From Bacillota bacterium (GTDB lineage: Bacteria > Bacillota > Clostridia > Acetivibrionales > DSM-1351), in the NCBI GenBank assembly GCA_023409265.1, contig JAEYHZ010000021.1:56627-120626 (forward strand): a DNA stretch of 64,000 nucleotides, in the 5' to 3' direction. The notes under the pieces are model-generated. The model worked only from the letters and a program-made list of their open reading frames with translations, had not been told where the DNA came from and did no database searches. The position numbers were made by a program, and so were the translations under genes. Below are positions 16,660 to 24,867 of the stretch, piece after piece (position 1 is the stretch's first letter; each line of letters opens with the position of its first letter).

Positions 16660-18300
16660 ATGAATATTTTAATTGGAGGGGCATGGCCCTATGCAAACGG
16701 GTCACTTCACATAGGCCGGGTTTCTGCACTTATTCCAGGGGATATCCTTGCAAGATATCACAGGGCAAAAGGAGACAGGGTTTTCTATGTGTCAGGAAGT
16801 GACTGCCACGGAACTCCTGTGGCCATCAGAGCAAAGCAGGAGGGAAGGACACCTGAGGAGATCAGCGACTTTTATCATCTGGAGTTTCTGGATTGCTTTA
16901 AGAGGCTGGGCTTTACCTATGATTTGTACGACAAGACATCATCTGCTGAACACAAAAGCTTTGTAAAAGAGTTTCACAGGACTATGTATCGAGGTAATTA
17001 TATATACGAAAAAAGTGTTCCCCAGGCATACTGCCCGACCTGTCATAACTTCCTGGCGGATAGGTTCGTCGAAGGAAAGTGCCCGGAGTGCGGCCAGGAG
17101 GCGAGAGGGGACCAGTGCGATGCCTGCGGCAGGGTTTTGGAGCCGGAATTGCTAAAGAATGCAAGATGCTCCCTATGTGGAGCTACTCCGGAATTCAGGG
17201 AGACAAACCACCTCTATATTGCACTGTCGCAATTGGAGAAAGATATCGTCAAATTCGTTGACAGCCATCCTCATTGGAGAAAGAATGCCATAGCATTTTC
17301 AAGAAAGTATATAAACGAAGGCCTGAGGGACAGGGCTGTGACACGTGATCTTGACTGGGGCATAGAAGTGCCTGAAGAAGGATTTGATGGAAAGAAGATA
17401 TATATATGGGCTGAAAACGTGCTGGGGTATCTTTCAGCCAGTGCACAGGTTGCCGGGAGAAGAGGGGATGATTTCCAGGAGCTTTGGTTTGGAGATAACT
17501 CCAGGCACTATTACGTTCATGGAAAGGATAACATACCTTTTCACTCAATAATTCTCCCCGGACTCTTGCTGGCCAATGGAAGAGGCTGGCATTTACCTGA
17601 TGAGATGGTATCCTGTGAATATCTGACTCTTGAAGGAAGGAAAATTTCAACCAGTAAAAACTACGCTGTGTGGGTGAAGGATATGCTGGAAAACTATGAT
17701 CCGGACTCAATTAGATATTTCCTCATAACCAACGGACCCGAAAAAAGAGACACCGATTTTACCTGGAGAGAATATATCAACAGTCACAATGGGGAACTGC
17801 TGGGAGCCTACGGTAACTTTGCAAACCGGAATCTGGCCTTTATAGCAAAGTATTTTAATGGGATAGTTCCGGGGGGCAGTCTGGAAAGGGAGATCCGGAT
17901 AAATATAGAGAGGTTGTTTTCTGCAACAGGAAGCAGGCTGGAGCACAGCTGCTTTAAAGAAGCCCTGGACGGAGTATTTGAATTTATACGTTGGTCCAAC
18001 AAGTACTTTGATAACTGCAAGCCATGGGAAACGCGGACCACTGATCTTAAAGACTGTGAAAATACACTGTTTAATTGTGTACAGATAATAGCGAATTTAT
18101 CAGTGCTGCTTAAACCCTTTCTACCCTTTTCCTCTCAAAAGGTTCAAAGCTGGCTGGGTTTGAAGGACAGCTGGAAGCCTCAATATGTTGCCTCCGGATA
18201 TGCACTGCCTGAAACAGGAATTCTGTTTCAAAGGATAGATAAAAGCAGGGCTGATGAAGAGGTTGAAAAGTTGGGTAAACTTATTAATTCAGGACAATAA
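16660..18300 (+). CDS. metS: Methionyl-tRNA synthetase, two-zinc-knuckle type
   Basis: Charges tRNA-Met with methionine. 546 residues. The Rossmann domain begins GGAWPYANGSLHIGR, where the HIGH motif reads HIGR, and GSDCHGTP follows. The connective peptide carries four CxxC knuckles (CPTC, CPEC, CDAC, CSLC, about residues 125-178), the archaeal/E. coli-like form. The KMSKS loop reads KISTSKN. The anticodon-binding domain follows, but the C-terminal EMAP-like tRNA-binding domain seen in longer MetRS is absent. It is controlled by the Met T-box just upstream. Clostridia often hold a second, single-knuckle MetRS elsewhere; whether this one does cannot be seen here. Confidence 0.93.
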   Translation: MNILIGGAWPYANGSLHIGRVSALIPGDILARYHRAKGDRVFYVSGSDCHGTPVAIRAKQEGRTPEEISDFYHLEFLDCFKRLGFTYDLYDKTSSAEHKSFVKEFHRTMYRGNYIYEKSVPQAYCPTCHNFLADRFVEGKCPECGQEARGDQCDACGRVLEPELLKNARCSLCGATPEFRETNHLYIALSQLEKDIVKFVDSHPHWRKNAIAFSRKYINEGLRDRAVTRDLDWGIEVPEEGFDGKKIYIWAENVLGYLSASAQVAGRRGDDFQELWFGDNSRHYYVHGKDNIPFHSIILPGLLLANGRGWHLPDEMVSCEYLTLEGRKISTSKNYAVWVKDMLENYDPDSIRYFLITNGPEKRDTDFTWREYINSHNGELLGAYGNFANRNLAFIAKYFNGIVPGGSLEREIRINIERLFSATGSRLEHSCFKEALDGVFEFIRWSNKYFDNCKPWETRTTDLKDCENTLFNCVQIIANLSVLLKPFLPFSSQKVQSWLGLKDSWKPQYVASGYALPETGILFQRIDKSRADEEVEKLGKLINSGQ

Positions 18301-18307
18301 ACAATTT

Positions 18308-18350
18308 AAAAAGCTGCATTAGCAGACAATTTATGCTAATGCAGCTTTTT
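18308..18350 (+). terminator. Terminator of metS
   Basis: A 17-bp stem (18308-18324 with 18334-18350; GCTGCATTAGCA pairs TGCTAATGCAGC), a 9-base loop and a T-run; only 8 bases after the metS stop. Confidence 0.92.
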
Positions 18351-18438
18351 ATACCCCACTTTACTCAATCTTGAATTGCACATAAACCAGGATGCCTTAT
18401 CAGACCGGCTTATTTGTAATTGGATTAAACAGAATATT

Positions 18439-19251
18439 TCACTTTATCCTCACCGGAACCTGTACCTCGGTGAGCCAATCCTCCTGGTTTTCCTTATTCC
18501 AAATTCCATCTATATATGATTCCCTCGGAAAATCAATAACCTCATAGTTGTTATCCTTTATCCATTCGAAAATAAATATGTAAGCATTTCTTAACGCACT
18601 ATACGGACCTTTATGCAGTACACAGACTGCTGTATCAACCCTCTCAAATTTTTTAAACCTTAAAATATCGGTATCTTCCTTCATTTCTGTCACAGCTTCA
18701 CATATCTCAACATCAATATCTTTATCCTTATATTCACCATCGTGGTATATGTTAAAACAGTATTCCGGTACTGCGCAGACACAGCCCAATCTTTTCATTT
18801 CCTTTGCTATAATATTGGGGCAGAGATGGAAAAAGTCATTATAGCTGTTAACAATCTTTCTAACCGAGACGGCAATTACTTCAGGAAGCTCTTTAACCAC
18901 AGGTGTATACATACATTTAATATTTCCCTTTAAAATATTGGAATAATTCTGAATCTGAAGCAGCTTTAACTGTTCATCCCTGATATTATCAGTTATTTCA
19001 CGTTCCTTCAATTTTAAATAAATTTCTGCAGCCATGGGGTTTGTAAGAACTTCCTTTATTTCGGTCAAACTCAACCCCATTTGCTTCAAAGTCAGAATTT
19101 TATGCATGGTCGGAAGCTGGCTGGAAGTATAATATCTATAGCCGGTAATTTTATCTACATACTCCGGCTTCAGTAAACCCATTTCATCATAATGTCTTAA
19201 GGTTTTTGTGGTTACTTTGTTTATTTGAGAAAACACTCCTATTGAATACAT
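18439..19251 (-). CDS. MerR-family regulator with GyrI-like effector domain
   Basis: BmrR-type multidrug-sensing activator of 270 residues. The N-terminal MerR helix-turn-helix (YSIGVFSQINKVTTKTLRHY, DEMGLLKPEYVDKITGYRYY, about 1-45) and dimerisation helix (to about 110) are followed by a GyrI-like small-molecule-binding domain (about 120-270). It is transcribed in the same direction as and directly downstream of the two ABC exporter genes (19288-20767), and probably activates them in response to a drug or toxin through the MerR-type promoter at 20801-20831. Confidence 0.85.
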   Translation of the reverse strand: MYSIGVFSQINKVTTKTLRHYDEMGLLKPEYVDKITGYRYYTSSQLPTMHKILTLKQMGLSLTEIKEVLTNPMAAEIYLKLKEREITDNIRDEQLKLLQIQNYSNILKGNIKCMYTPVVKELPEVIAVSVRKIVNSYNDFFHLCPNIIAKEMKRLGCVCAVPEYCFNIYHDGEYKDKDIDVEICEAVTEMKEDTDILRFKKFERVDTAVCVLHKGPYSALRNAYIFIFEWIKDNNYEVIDFPRESYIDGIWNKENQEDWLTEVQVPVRIK

Positions 19252-19287
19252 CTTCCTTCCTCCTAATACTTGGATTTTACAGTTACT

Positions 19288-20031
19288 CTATTCCCATTTA
19301 AAGTATTTTATTGAAAGAACTATACAAATAATACTTATGACTGCCATGATTACTATCTGTAGTACCATATCTCCAACAGGTAATCCGAGAGAAGTACCTT
19401 TTAGCAGTTTTATTCCCTGGGTCATTGGGAAAACGTTTGATACTGACTGAAGCGCCTTTGGCATAATTTCATATGGGACAGTTGCACCCGACAGAAACAA
19501 CATGGGAAAATAAAGCACGGTACATGCAAGGTTTGCTGTTTTTATGTTGGGAGCAAGGCTGGCTACCAGCATTCCCATGCTGTAAATTGTAACAGTGAGC
19601 AGCAGGAAGGACAATAGAAACTTGACTATTGAGCCCGGCATTGAATAGCCGAATATTGTAATTGATACTACTGCTGTACAGGCAGCTGAAATTACAGCAA
19701 GCATAAAGGATAGAAGAACCTGTATTGTCAGAAGAGTAGAAGGGCTTACCGGTGTTACCTTGTAGCGCTTGAGTATTTTTTTATGCCGGTAGTCAGCCAG
19801 AACAAGAGGCAGGCCCATAAGGCCTGTTGCACAAATTCCGATAGTTGCAAAAGCCCCGAAGGACTGCTGCAGCATTGTATAGCCAGCACCTTCATAAGCG
19901 GGCTTGCTGCCATAGATAGCTCCCAAAAGCAATGCGATTCCTACAGGAAACAGGACCCCAAATATTATTGAATCCATATGTCTTATTGAAAGTTTCACTT
20001 CGGTTTTAAATAGTGTGCTAAATGTTTTCAT
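19288..20031 (-). CDS. ABC-2 type exporter permease
   Basis: Membrane subunit of a drug/antibiotic-type ABC exporter, 247 residues. Six hydrophobic segments are visible, with the ABC-2 landmark LFLSGATVPYEIMPKALQSVSNVFPMTQGIKLLKG toward the C-terminus (written here as segments LFLSGATVPYEIMPKAL and VFPMTQGIKLL). The frame is open upstream to 20178, but the ATG at 20029-20031 has GGAGG in place and is the natural start, overlapping the ATPase gene by 14 bases. Pairs with the ATPase at 20018-20767; substrate unknown. Confidence 0.87.
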   Translation of the reverse strand: MKTFSTLFKTEVKLSIRHMDSIIFGVLFPVGIALLLGAIYGSKPAYEGAGYTMLQQSFGAFATIGICATGLMGLPLVLADYRHKKILKRYKVTPVSPSTLLTIQVLLSFMLAVISAACTAVVSITIFGYSMPGSIVKFLLSFLLLTVTIYSMGMLVASLAPNIKTANLACTVLYFPMLFLSGATVPYEIMPKALQSVSNVFPMTQGIKLLKGTSLGLPVGDMVLQIVIMAVISIICIVLSIKYFKWE

Positions 20032-20767
20032 GTATTGCCTCCTCTCCTGTATAGAACAAATATGCCTCCTCCAGAGTTTGCTTTGCGCTGCTGGAAATGA
20101 CCTCTTCCGGTGTACCTGTGATTTGCTGCTTCCCGCTTTTGAGAATACAAATCCTGTCACACAGGTTTTCAACTTCATCCATATAATGTGATGTTAGAAG
20201 TATACTTTTGCCCTTTTCCTTCTGCTGAAGCAGATACCTCCAAATATCTCTCCTGGCTTTAGGATCAAGGCCTGTAGTCAATTCGTCAAGAAATAAAATC
20301 TTGGGATCGGGAATTAAAGCCAGCAATACCGATAGCTTCTGACGCTGTCCCCCTGATAATTCCGATACATAGCTGTTTCTCTTTTCAGATAGGGAAAAAT
20401 CCTTTAAAAGCTCATTGTAGTCCAGTGGGTTGGAATATAAGACAGCTGTTGCCTGACAGCACTCCCAGACCTTTATTTTGTCCTGAAAGTGGGATTCCTG
20501 CATCTGGACCCCAACCTGTTGAAAAATATTTTTGCGATCCTTTTTTATCTTGAGTCCCAGAAGTGTTATTTCACCTGAGTCAGGCTTTCTGGTATCAAGA
20601 ATACACTCAATCGTGGTTGTTTTCCCGGCTCCGTTATGGCCTAACAGTCCAAAGATTTCTCCTCTGGCAATGGTAAAACATAAATCTTTGACAGCTACTG
20701 TGCTTCCATATGTCTTTGTAAGGCCTCGAACCTCCAATGCATTATTTTTATTTGATGATCCCTGCAT
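20018..20767 (-). CDS. ABC exporter ATP-binding protein
   Basis: ATPase of a two-gene ABC-2 export system, 249 residues. Walker A GHNGAGKTT, signature LSGGQRQKLSVLLAL and Walker B KILFLDELTTGLDP are present; the glutamate after the Walker B aspartate is kept, although the usual EPT reads ELT. Start ATG with AAGGAGG upstream. First gene of the three-gene set ATPase - permease - MerR regulator. Confidence 0.9.
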   Translation of the reverse strand: MQGSSNKNNALEVRGLTKTYGSTVAVKDLCFTIARGEIFGLLGHNGAGKTTTIECILDTRKPDSGEITLLGLKIKKDRKNIFQQVGVQMQESHFQDKIKVWECCQATAVLYSNPLDYNELLKDFSLSEKRNSYVSELSGGQRQKLSVLLALIPDPKILFLDELTTGLDPKARRDIWRYLLQQKEKGKSILLTSHYMDEVENLCDRICILKSGKQQITGTPEEVISSSAKQTLEEAYLFYTGEEAIHENI

Positions 20768-20800
20768 TAAGTACCTCCTTTTATAGAAATCAATTGTATT

Positions 20801-20831
20801 TTTTCATGGTCTTACTCTAAACCTTGCCCTT
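20801..20831 (-). promoter_or_regulatory. MerR-type promoter of the ABC exporter operon
   Basis: On the minus strand, TTGACT is followed after a 19-base spacer by TAGAGT; the spacer TTTACCCAAGGGCAAGGTT contains ACC/GGT arms. An over-long 19-base spacer with a dyad inside is the mark of MerR-activated promoters, and a MerR-type gene ends this operon. Confidence 0.6.
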
Positions 20832-20931
20832 GGGTAAAAGTCAAGAAGTAAAAGTAAATTAAGTAAAATAAGTTTACTACGTGGAATAAATTGGAGTAGA
20901 TTAAAAATAAATGAAAATGGATGGAATAAAT

Positions 20932-21046
20932 GAAATGAAGTATATGGAGCAAGTGAAATGAAGTATATAGAGCAAATGAAATGAAGTATATGGAGCAAAT
21001 GAAGTTATGGAAATGAATAAAATGAAATGAAGTATATGAAATAAAT
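20932..21046. repeat. 23-bp tandem repeat array
   Basis: Five head-to-tail units of 23 bases: 20932-20954, 20955-20977, 20978-21000, 21001-21023 and 21024-21046. The first three are nearly identical (GAAATGAAGTATATGGAGCA then AAT or AGT); the fourth and fifth are degenerate. It lies in the 370-base gap between the ABC operon and mntH, which contains no gene. Confidence 0.85.
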
Positions 21047-21139
21047 AGATAAAAATTGAAACAATTAGAAATGAATATAACCAAATAACAATAAAAAAAG
21101 GCCGGTTATCAATCATGATATCCAGCCTATAATAATATT

Positions 21140-22444
21140 TCAGATCCCGGCAGTAAAGGTCAGGAAAAGTAAAACTGCATTGGCAGCCAGAATAATACTG
21201 GCAATAATCCAACCTACTACATTGGTTATTGGTTTGTTGACCAACGAGCCCATCAGATCCTTACGTCTGGTGATAAGCAGCATTGGGATTATTGCCGCAG
21301 GAAGAATGAAGCTCAGAGCAACCTGGCTGAAAACCAGCGCCTGCATCGGATTGATCCCAAGTACTATTATTAGCATGGCCGGAAGCATGGTCACAAGTCT
21401 TGTAACATTGTCGCTGATTTTAAGGTCCAGGAAGCCCTGCATAATTGTTGTACCGGCCATGGTTCCAACTACCGACGAGGATAACCCCGATGCGATAAGT
21501 GCCAGGCCGAAGGCTCCGCTGGAAGCAGCTCCCAACAAAGGCGCGAGGGACTGATGTGCCTGTTCTATGGTTTCAACAACCATGCCGTTCCTGTGGAAGA
21601 CCGCAGCAGAAACTATAACCATGGCAGCGTTAATAATGAAAGCTATGTTCATAGCAATAGTAATATCGATTCTTTCAAGTTTTAAATGCTTTTTCTTTTG
21701 CTGTTCGGTCATATTACCGTTTCTCTGCTGCACCAGCTGTGAATGCAAATATATGACATGGGGCATAACGGTAGCTCCCAGCATGCCCACTGCTATCATA
21801 ACAGCTTCGCCGTTTGGCATGGAGGGTATCAATACATGGAGGCCTGCCTGGGTCCAATCCGGCTTTGCTAGGAAAACCTCCAGGGTATAAGAGATACAGA
21901 TCACAGCAACCAGAATGGAAATAATTGCTTCCAGCACTCTTTGACCGTATCTGCCCATATATACGATAAAAAATGTAAGTATAGCTGTAATAAGTCCGGC
22001 CCAGACCATGGGAATATTGAACAGTAAGTAGAGACCAAGGGTACATCCGAGAAATTCAGCCAGATTTGTGGCCATTGCTGCTATCTCTGCAACCACCCAG
22101 AAGCACCAGTTAGCCTTTCTGGAAAATACCCTACCGCACATTTGAGGCAGATTGTATCCTGTGGCAATACCCAGCTTGGCGGACAGTGTCTGCAGAAAAA
22201 TTGCCATAAGGTTGCTCCATAAAATAACCCAGACAAGGTTGTAGTTAAACTTTGATCCACCGCTTATGTTTGTTGCAAAGTTCCCCGGGTCTACATAAGC
22301 TACGCTTACTATGAAGGCGGGACCTAAAAATTTCAGTATGGTTTTGAATTTGGAAAGGGAGTGGTTTTTCTTAGTTAATATGTTTTGTATACCAATAGAC
22401 TCCGCATTGGAGCCTGCTATGGGTATGTAATTTTCTTCCAGCAT
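21140..22444 (-). CDS. mntH: NRAMP-family Mn2+/H+ symporter
   Basis: Proton-driven manganese importer in the cytoplasmic membrane; about 434 residues with eleven or so transmembrane helices. The NRAMP metal site is clear: DPGNFATNISGG in helix 1 (Asp and Asn ligands) and MPHVIYLHSQLV in helix 6 (A-T-V-M-P-H, Met and His). A GTG at 22453 is in frame, but GAGG at 22456-22459 spaces better to the ATG at 22442-22444. An MntR-like regulator is encoded at 23988-24482, and a palindromic site lies just upstream of the start. Confidence 0.9.
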   Translation of the reverse strand: MLEENYIPIAGSNAESIGIQNILTKKNHSLSKFKTILKFLGPAFIVSVAYVDPGNFATNISGGSKFNYNLVWVILWSNLMAIFLQTLSAKLGIATGYNLPQMCGRVFSRKANWCFWVVAEIAAMATNLAEFLGCTLGLYLLFNIPMVWAGLITAILTFFIVYMGRYGQRVLEAIISILVAVICISYTLEVFLAKPDWTQAGLHVLIPSMPNGEAVMIAVGMLGATVMPHVIYLHSQLVQQRNGNMTEQQKKKHLKLERIDITIAMNIAFIINAAMVIVSAAVFHRNGMVVETIEQAHQSLAPLLGAASSGAFGLALIASGLSSSVVGTMAGTTIMQGFLDLKISDNVTRLVTMLPAMLIIVLGINPMQALVFSQVALSFILPAAIIPMLLITRRKDLMGSLVNKPITNVVGWIIASIILAANAVLLFLTFTAGI

Positions 22445-22483
22445 ATGTAACACCTCAGGCTTGTTTTACAGCCAACTAATAAC

Positions 22484-22518
22484 ATTAGCTTAGACTAATT
22501 TCGTTTACCTAATCTAAG
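22484..22518. promoter_or_regulatory. Putative metal-regulator operator upstream of mntH
   Basis: ATTAG-CTTAGA-CTAAT (22484-22499) is a 5+5 palindrome, and CTTAGA (22489-22494) is also the left arm of a wider dyad ending TCTAAG (22513-22518). Its position just upstream of mntH suggests the target of the MntR/DtxR-type regulator nearby. Binding is inferred only. Confidence 0.45.
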
Positions 22519-22635
22519 ATATGTAATTAAATAAAAAAGTGTTACATAGGTAGAAGAGAAAAGGCGAGAGGAAAAGATATTGATAAATCATATAAAACAG
22601 TTGATAAAGTCCATAACAAGCTGTAAAGTTGATAT

Positions 22636-22683
22636 TACCAAATAATATTCTGAGACTGAGGAAAATATATTATTTATTTGGTA
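22636..22683 (+). promoter_or_regulatory. Hairpin upstream of the isomerase-like gene
   Basis: TACCAAATAATAT (22636-22648) pairs with ATATTATTTATTTGGTA (22667-22683) with a four-base bulge. It ends six bases before the GAGGGA ribosome-binding site and could be a leader attenuator or operator. Confidence 0.45.
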
Positions 22684-22702
22684 TTTATGAGGGATGGCTA
22701 AT

Positions 22703-23443
22703 ATGAATATGTCAGTTTGCATTGATGCACTTTTTAGCGGAAAAGACTTTATAAAGAGTATGAAAACAATTGGTTTAATAGGAGTCAAGACCTTTGAATT
22801 CTGGTCCTGGTGGGATAAAGATGTTAATGCCGTAAAATCTGCAAAAGATGAATTGGGACTGGAACTTGCGGCTTTTTGTACAAAATTTGAAAGTCTGGTG
22901 GATTCAACAAAGAGGGAAGCTTATCTGGAGGGACTTAAGGAATCCATTGAGGTAGCAAAGTTGCTTAATTGTAAAAAATTGATTACACAAACCGGTAATG
23001 ATTTGGGAATCTCGCGGGAAATTCAGCATAAGACTCTGGTCGATGGTCTCAAAATGTGCTCACCGATACTTGAAGAAGCAAAAATTACATTATTGGTAGA
23101 ACCACTAAATACTTTGGTAGATCATAAGGGTTATTACCTTTATAGCTCCCTGGAAGGCTTCAATATTATTGACGAAGTAGGAAGCCCAAATGTTAAGCTT
23201 CTTTATGATATTTACCATCAGCAATACATGGAAGGTAATCTCATTGGAAATATACAATCCAACATTAAAAAAATAGGGCATTTCCATGCTGCCGGAAATC
23301 CGGGAAGAAATGAGCTGCACTTCGGTGAAATAAATTATAAGGAAGTTATTAAGGCGATTGATGATACCGGGTACGACGGTTTTGTCGGGCTGGAGTATTT
23401 CCCTCTGGAAAATCCATGTAAGGGAATTATGACTTATTTATAA
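22703..23443 (+). CDS. Hydroxypyruvate isomerase-like sugar isomerase (TIM barrel)
   Basis: Predicted xylose-isomerase-like TIM-barrel enzyme, close to the hydroxypyruvate isomerase (Hyi) family, about 246 residues. Metal and substrate ligands are carried by LLVEPLN, KLLYDIYHQQ, IGHFHAAGNPGRNELHFGEI and VGLEYFP. Start: ATGs at 22694, 22703 and 22709 are in frame; GAGGGA at 22689-22694 overlaps the first, so 22703 is preferred. Single gene, followed by a terminator. The true substrate (hydroxypyruvate, a ketose or an inositol derivative) cannot be fixed from sequence. Confidence 0.8.
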   Translation: MNMSVCIDALFSGKDFIKSMKTIGLIGVKTFEFWSWWDKDVNAVKSAKDELGLELAAFCTKFESLVDSTKREAYLEGLKESIEVAKLLNCKKLITQTGNDLGISREIQHKTLVDGLKMCSPILEEAKITLLVEPLNTLVDHKGYYLYSSLEGFNIIDEVGSPNVKLLYDIYHQQYMEGNLIGNIQSNIKKIGHFHAAGNPGRNELHFGEINYKEVIKAIDDTGYDGFVGLEYFPLENPCKGIMTYL

Positions 23444-23506
23444 TTAATTAAAAAATTGTTTTCCGAGTTTTCCAGCATCCGTTTAACTTATACAATAACA
23501 ATAAAA

Positions 23507-23533
23507 ATGCCACCTGTAGAAAACAGATGGCAT
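23507..23533. terminator. Terminator between the isomerase and the small Cys protein
   Basis: ATGCCACCTGT (23507-23517) pairs with ACAGATGGCAT (23523-23533) with one mismatch and a five-base loop. It lies between convergent genes and could serve both. Confidence 0.7.
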
Positions 23534-23551
23534 TAGAAAGACACAATTATT

Positions 23552-23734
23552 TTAAGCTACAATTTCTATATCATTCTTCTTATCCTGTTTTGATAAATAT
23601 TCATCATAACTCATATCCTGACAGGGATAATTCTTCATATCCGCAGGATTTTTTATAAACAAATGATCTGCAAATTGACAGATCTTTTTTCCTTTTTCTG
23701 CTGAATAATAATCACAATAACTGCAGTTCAACAT
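23552..23734 (-). CDS. Small cysteine-containing hypothetical protein
   Basis: A 60-residue protein beginning MLNCSYCDYYSAEKGKKICQ, with Cys4, Cys7, Cys19 and a later PCQDMSYDEYL. The CxxC pair suggests a small metal-binding or iron-sulfur protein. The frame is open to 23779, but GGGGGTG just upstream of the ATG at 23732-23734 fixes the start. Not recognised beyond this; it stands alone between the isomerase and the MntR-like regulator. A similar theme (short, Cys-rich, single gene) recurs at 45764-46075. Confidence 0.6.
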   Translation of the reverse strand: MLNCSYCDYYSAEKGKKICQFADHLFIKNPADMKNYPCQDMSYDEYLSKQDKKNDIEIVA

Positions 23735-23888
23735 GATACGCACCCCCGTAAAAAGCCATATTTCATTAACTTCTATCACTAATTATAGAATTATGAAATC
23801 AATAAACAATGAACTTTTTTTTATGCATTTGGCTTAATTAGTAATGGCTGTATTATTAATACGGTTTTCACCGGATGGAAAAACACAG

Positions 23889-23951
23889 GCATACCGGCGA
23901 ATCCCATAGTTGAATGTAAAGCCAATCTATCTGATAACCCGGTATGCCTTT
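23889..23951 (-). terminator. Terminator-like inverted repeat after the MntR-like gene
   Basis: AGGCATACCGG (from 23889) and CCGGTATGCCT (to 23951) are a perfect 11-bp inverted repeat with a 40-base loop. Read on the minus strand it lies just after the mntR-like stop and is followed by GTGTTTTTCC. The long loop is unusual for a terminator; a small fold-back element is the alternative. Confidence 0.5.
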
Positions 23952-23987
23952 GGCGTTTCTGATTCAGTTAATCCTTGATGATATGTT

Positions 23988-24482
23988 TTAAGGTTGAACA
24001 GCATTTTCTGTATTGAGTTTTATAAATTCAGTATACTTTTTTAGAGTATCAGGATTTTTTATGAAAAATTTATTAAAAAGGCCTATTCTGTTAAGTGTTG
24101 TTACTGAAACATAATGTTCTATAAGTTCAGTTTCAACCAGGATATCCTCCGACACGCCCAGATTATTAAGAAACTCCTGAATAATATTGTGCCGCTCCAA
24201 AAGGAACCTGCCTATTTCTCGTCCGTTTTCTGTCAGAAAGATAATTCCATATTTTTTGTAATCCAGCAGACCAAGTTTACTGAGTTTTTGAACCATCTTT
24301 GTAGCTGATGGAGCGGCAACATTTAAAAGCTCCGAAAGGGTGTTGATTCTCATATAACCTTCCACAAGGCTATTCCTGTAAATCATCTCAAGATAGTCCT
24401 CCATAGCGGAAGTGAGGAGATTTTTGTTTTGGGACAGAAGCTGGTACCCGCGTACCGTATGAAACTTTGACAATTCTTCCAC
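23988..24482 (-). CDS. mntR: MntR/DtxR-family metal-dependent regulator
   Basis: Manganese- or iron-sensing repressor of 164 residues, with an N-terminal extension of about 25 residues. SAMEDYLEMIYR supplies the conserved D/E ligands of MntR; RINTLSELLNVAAPSATKMV is the recognition helix region; ERHNIIQEFLNNLGV and ETELIEHYVSVTTL supply the His and Glu ligands of the metal site. It starts at GTG. mntH, its likely target, lies 1.5 kb away on the same strand with a palindromic site at 22484-22518. Mn rather than Fe specificity is inferred from that neighbour. Confidence 0.85.
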   Translation of the reverse strand: MEELSKFHTVRGYQLLSQNKNLLTSAMEDYLEMIYRNSLVEGYMRINTLSELLNVAAPSATKMVQKLSKLGLLDYKKYGIIFLTENGREIGRFLLERHNIIQEFLNNLGVSEDILVETELIEHYVSVTTLNRIGLFNKFFIKNPDTLKKYTEFIKLNTENAVQP

Positions 24483-24560
24483 TAATTTATCACTATCCTT
24501 TTTTTACCATATACCTTTCACTATAAATATATTCAAAAATTCAAGATATATAACCCTGTT

Positions 24561-24621
24561 TGCCTCGGTGAAACGTGCAGAAGGTAAGAAAATTTTAAAC
24601 GGCGAAAAATTTTCTATTGAA
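24561..24621 (-). repeat. Dispersed fold-back repeat, copy 3 (inverted)
   Basis: Read on the minus strand this reproduces the 443-510 core: AATAGAAAATTTTTCG, TTTTCTTACCTT and GTTTCACCGAGGC. It lies in the divergent gap between the MntR-like gene and the amidohydrolase. Confidence 0.55.
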
Positions 24622-24645
24622 CCAATGCGTTATAATATAATAAAA

Positions 24646-24735
24646 TTAATAACGAACTAAAGGTATCCACAAGGATACCTTTGCCGCGTTGAAGCGCATA
24701 AGGCAAGAAAAATGTTCAACTGTCGGCCAAATATT
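24646..24735 (-). repeat. Dispersed fold-back repeat, copy 4 (inverted)
   Basis: On the minus strand: TTCTTGCCTT, GCTTCAACGCGGC, then an internal hairpin (AAAGGTATCC with GGATACCTTT) and GTTCGTTATTA. Same plan as copy 1 with a different internal stem. Together with copy 3 it fills most of the 385-base gap before the amidohydrolase; nothing else is seen there. Confidence 0.5.
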
Positions 24736-24867
24736 CTTTTTACTTATACGTTATAATGCATTTAAAATTTTAGCAGAATTATGTAATCAAGGGATGATTT
24801 AATGATAAAATAAAAAGAATAAACATAAAACTTTAAGATATAAAAATATTTAAAATATGGGGGAGTT

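Noticed and set aside
19288..20178. Longer 296-residue form of the ABC permease
   Set aside because: The extra N-terminal 49 residues lie inside the ATPase gene in another frame; the internal ATG at 20029-20031 has a GGAGG.
20932..21046. Regular repeats that might be a CRISPR array
   Set aside because: The units are contiguous with no spacers, and no cas genes are present in the window.
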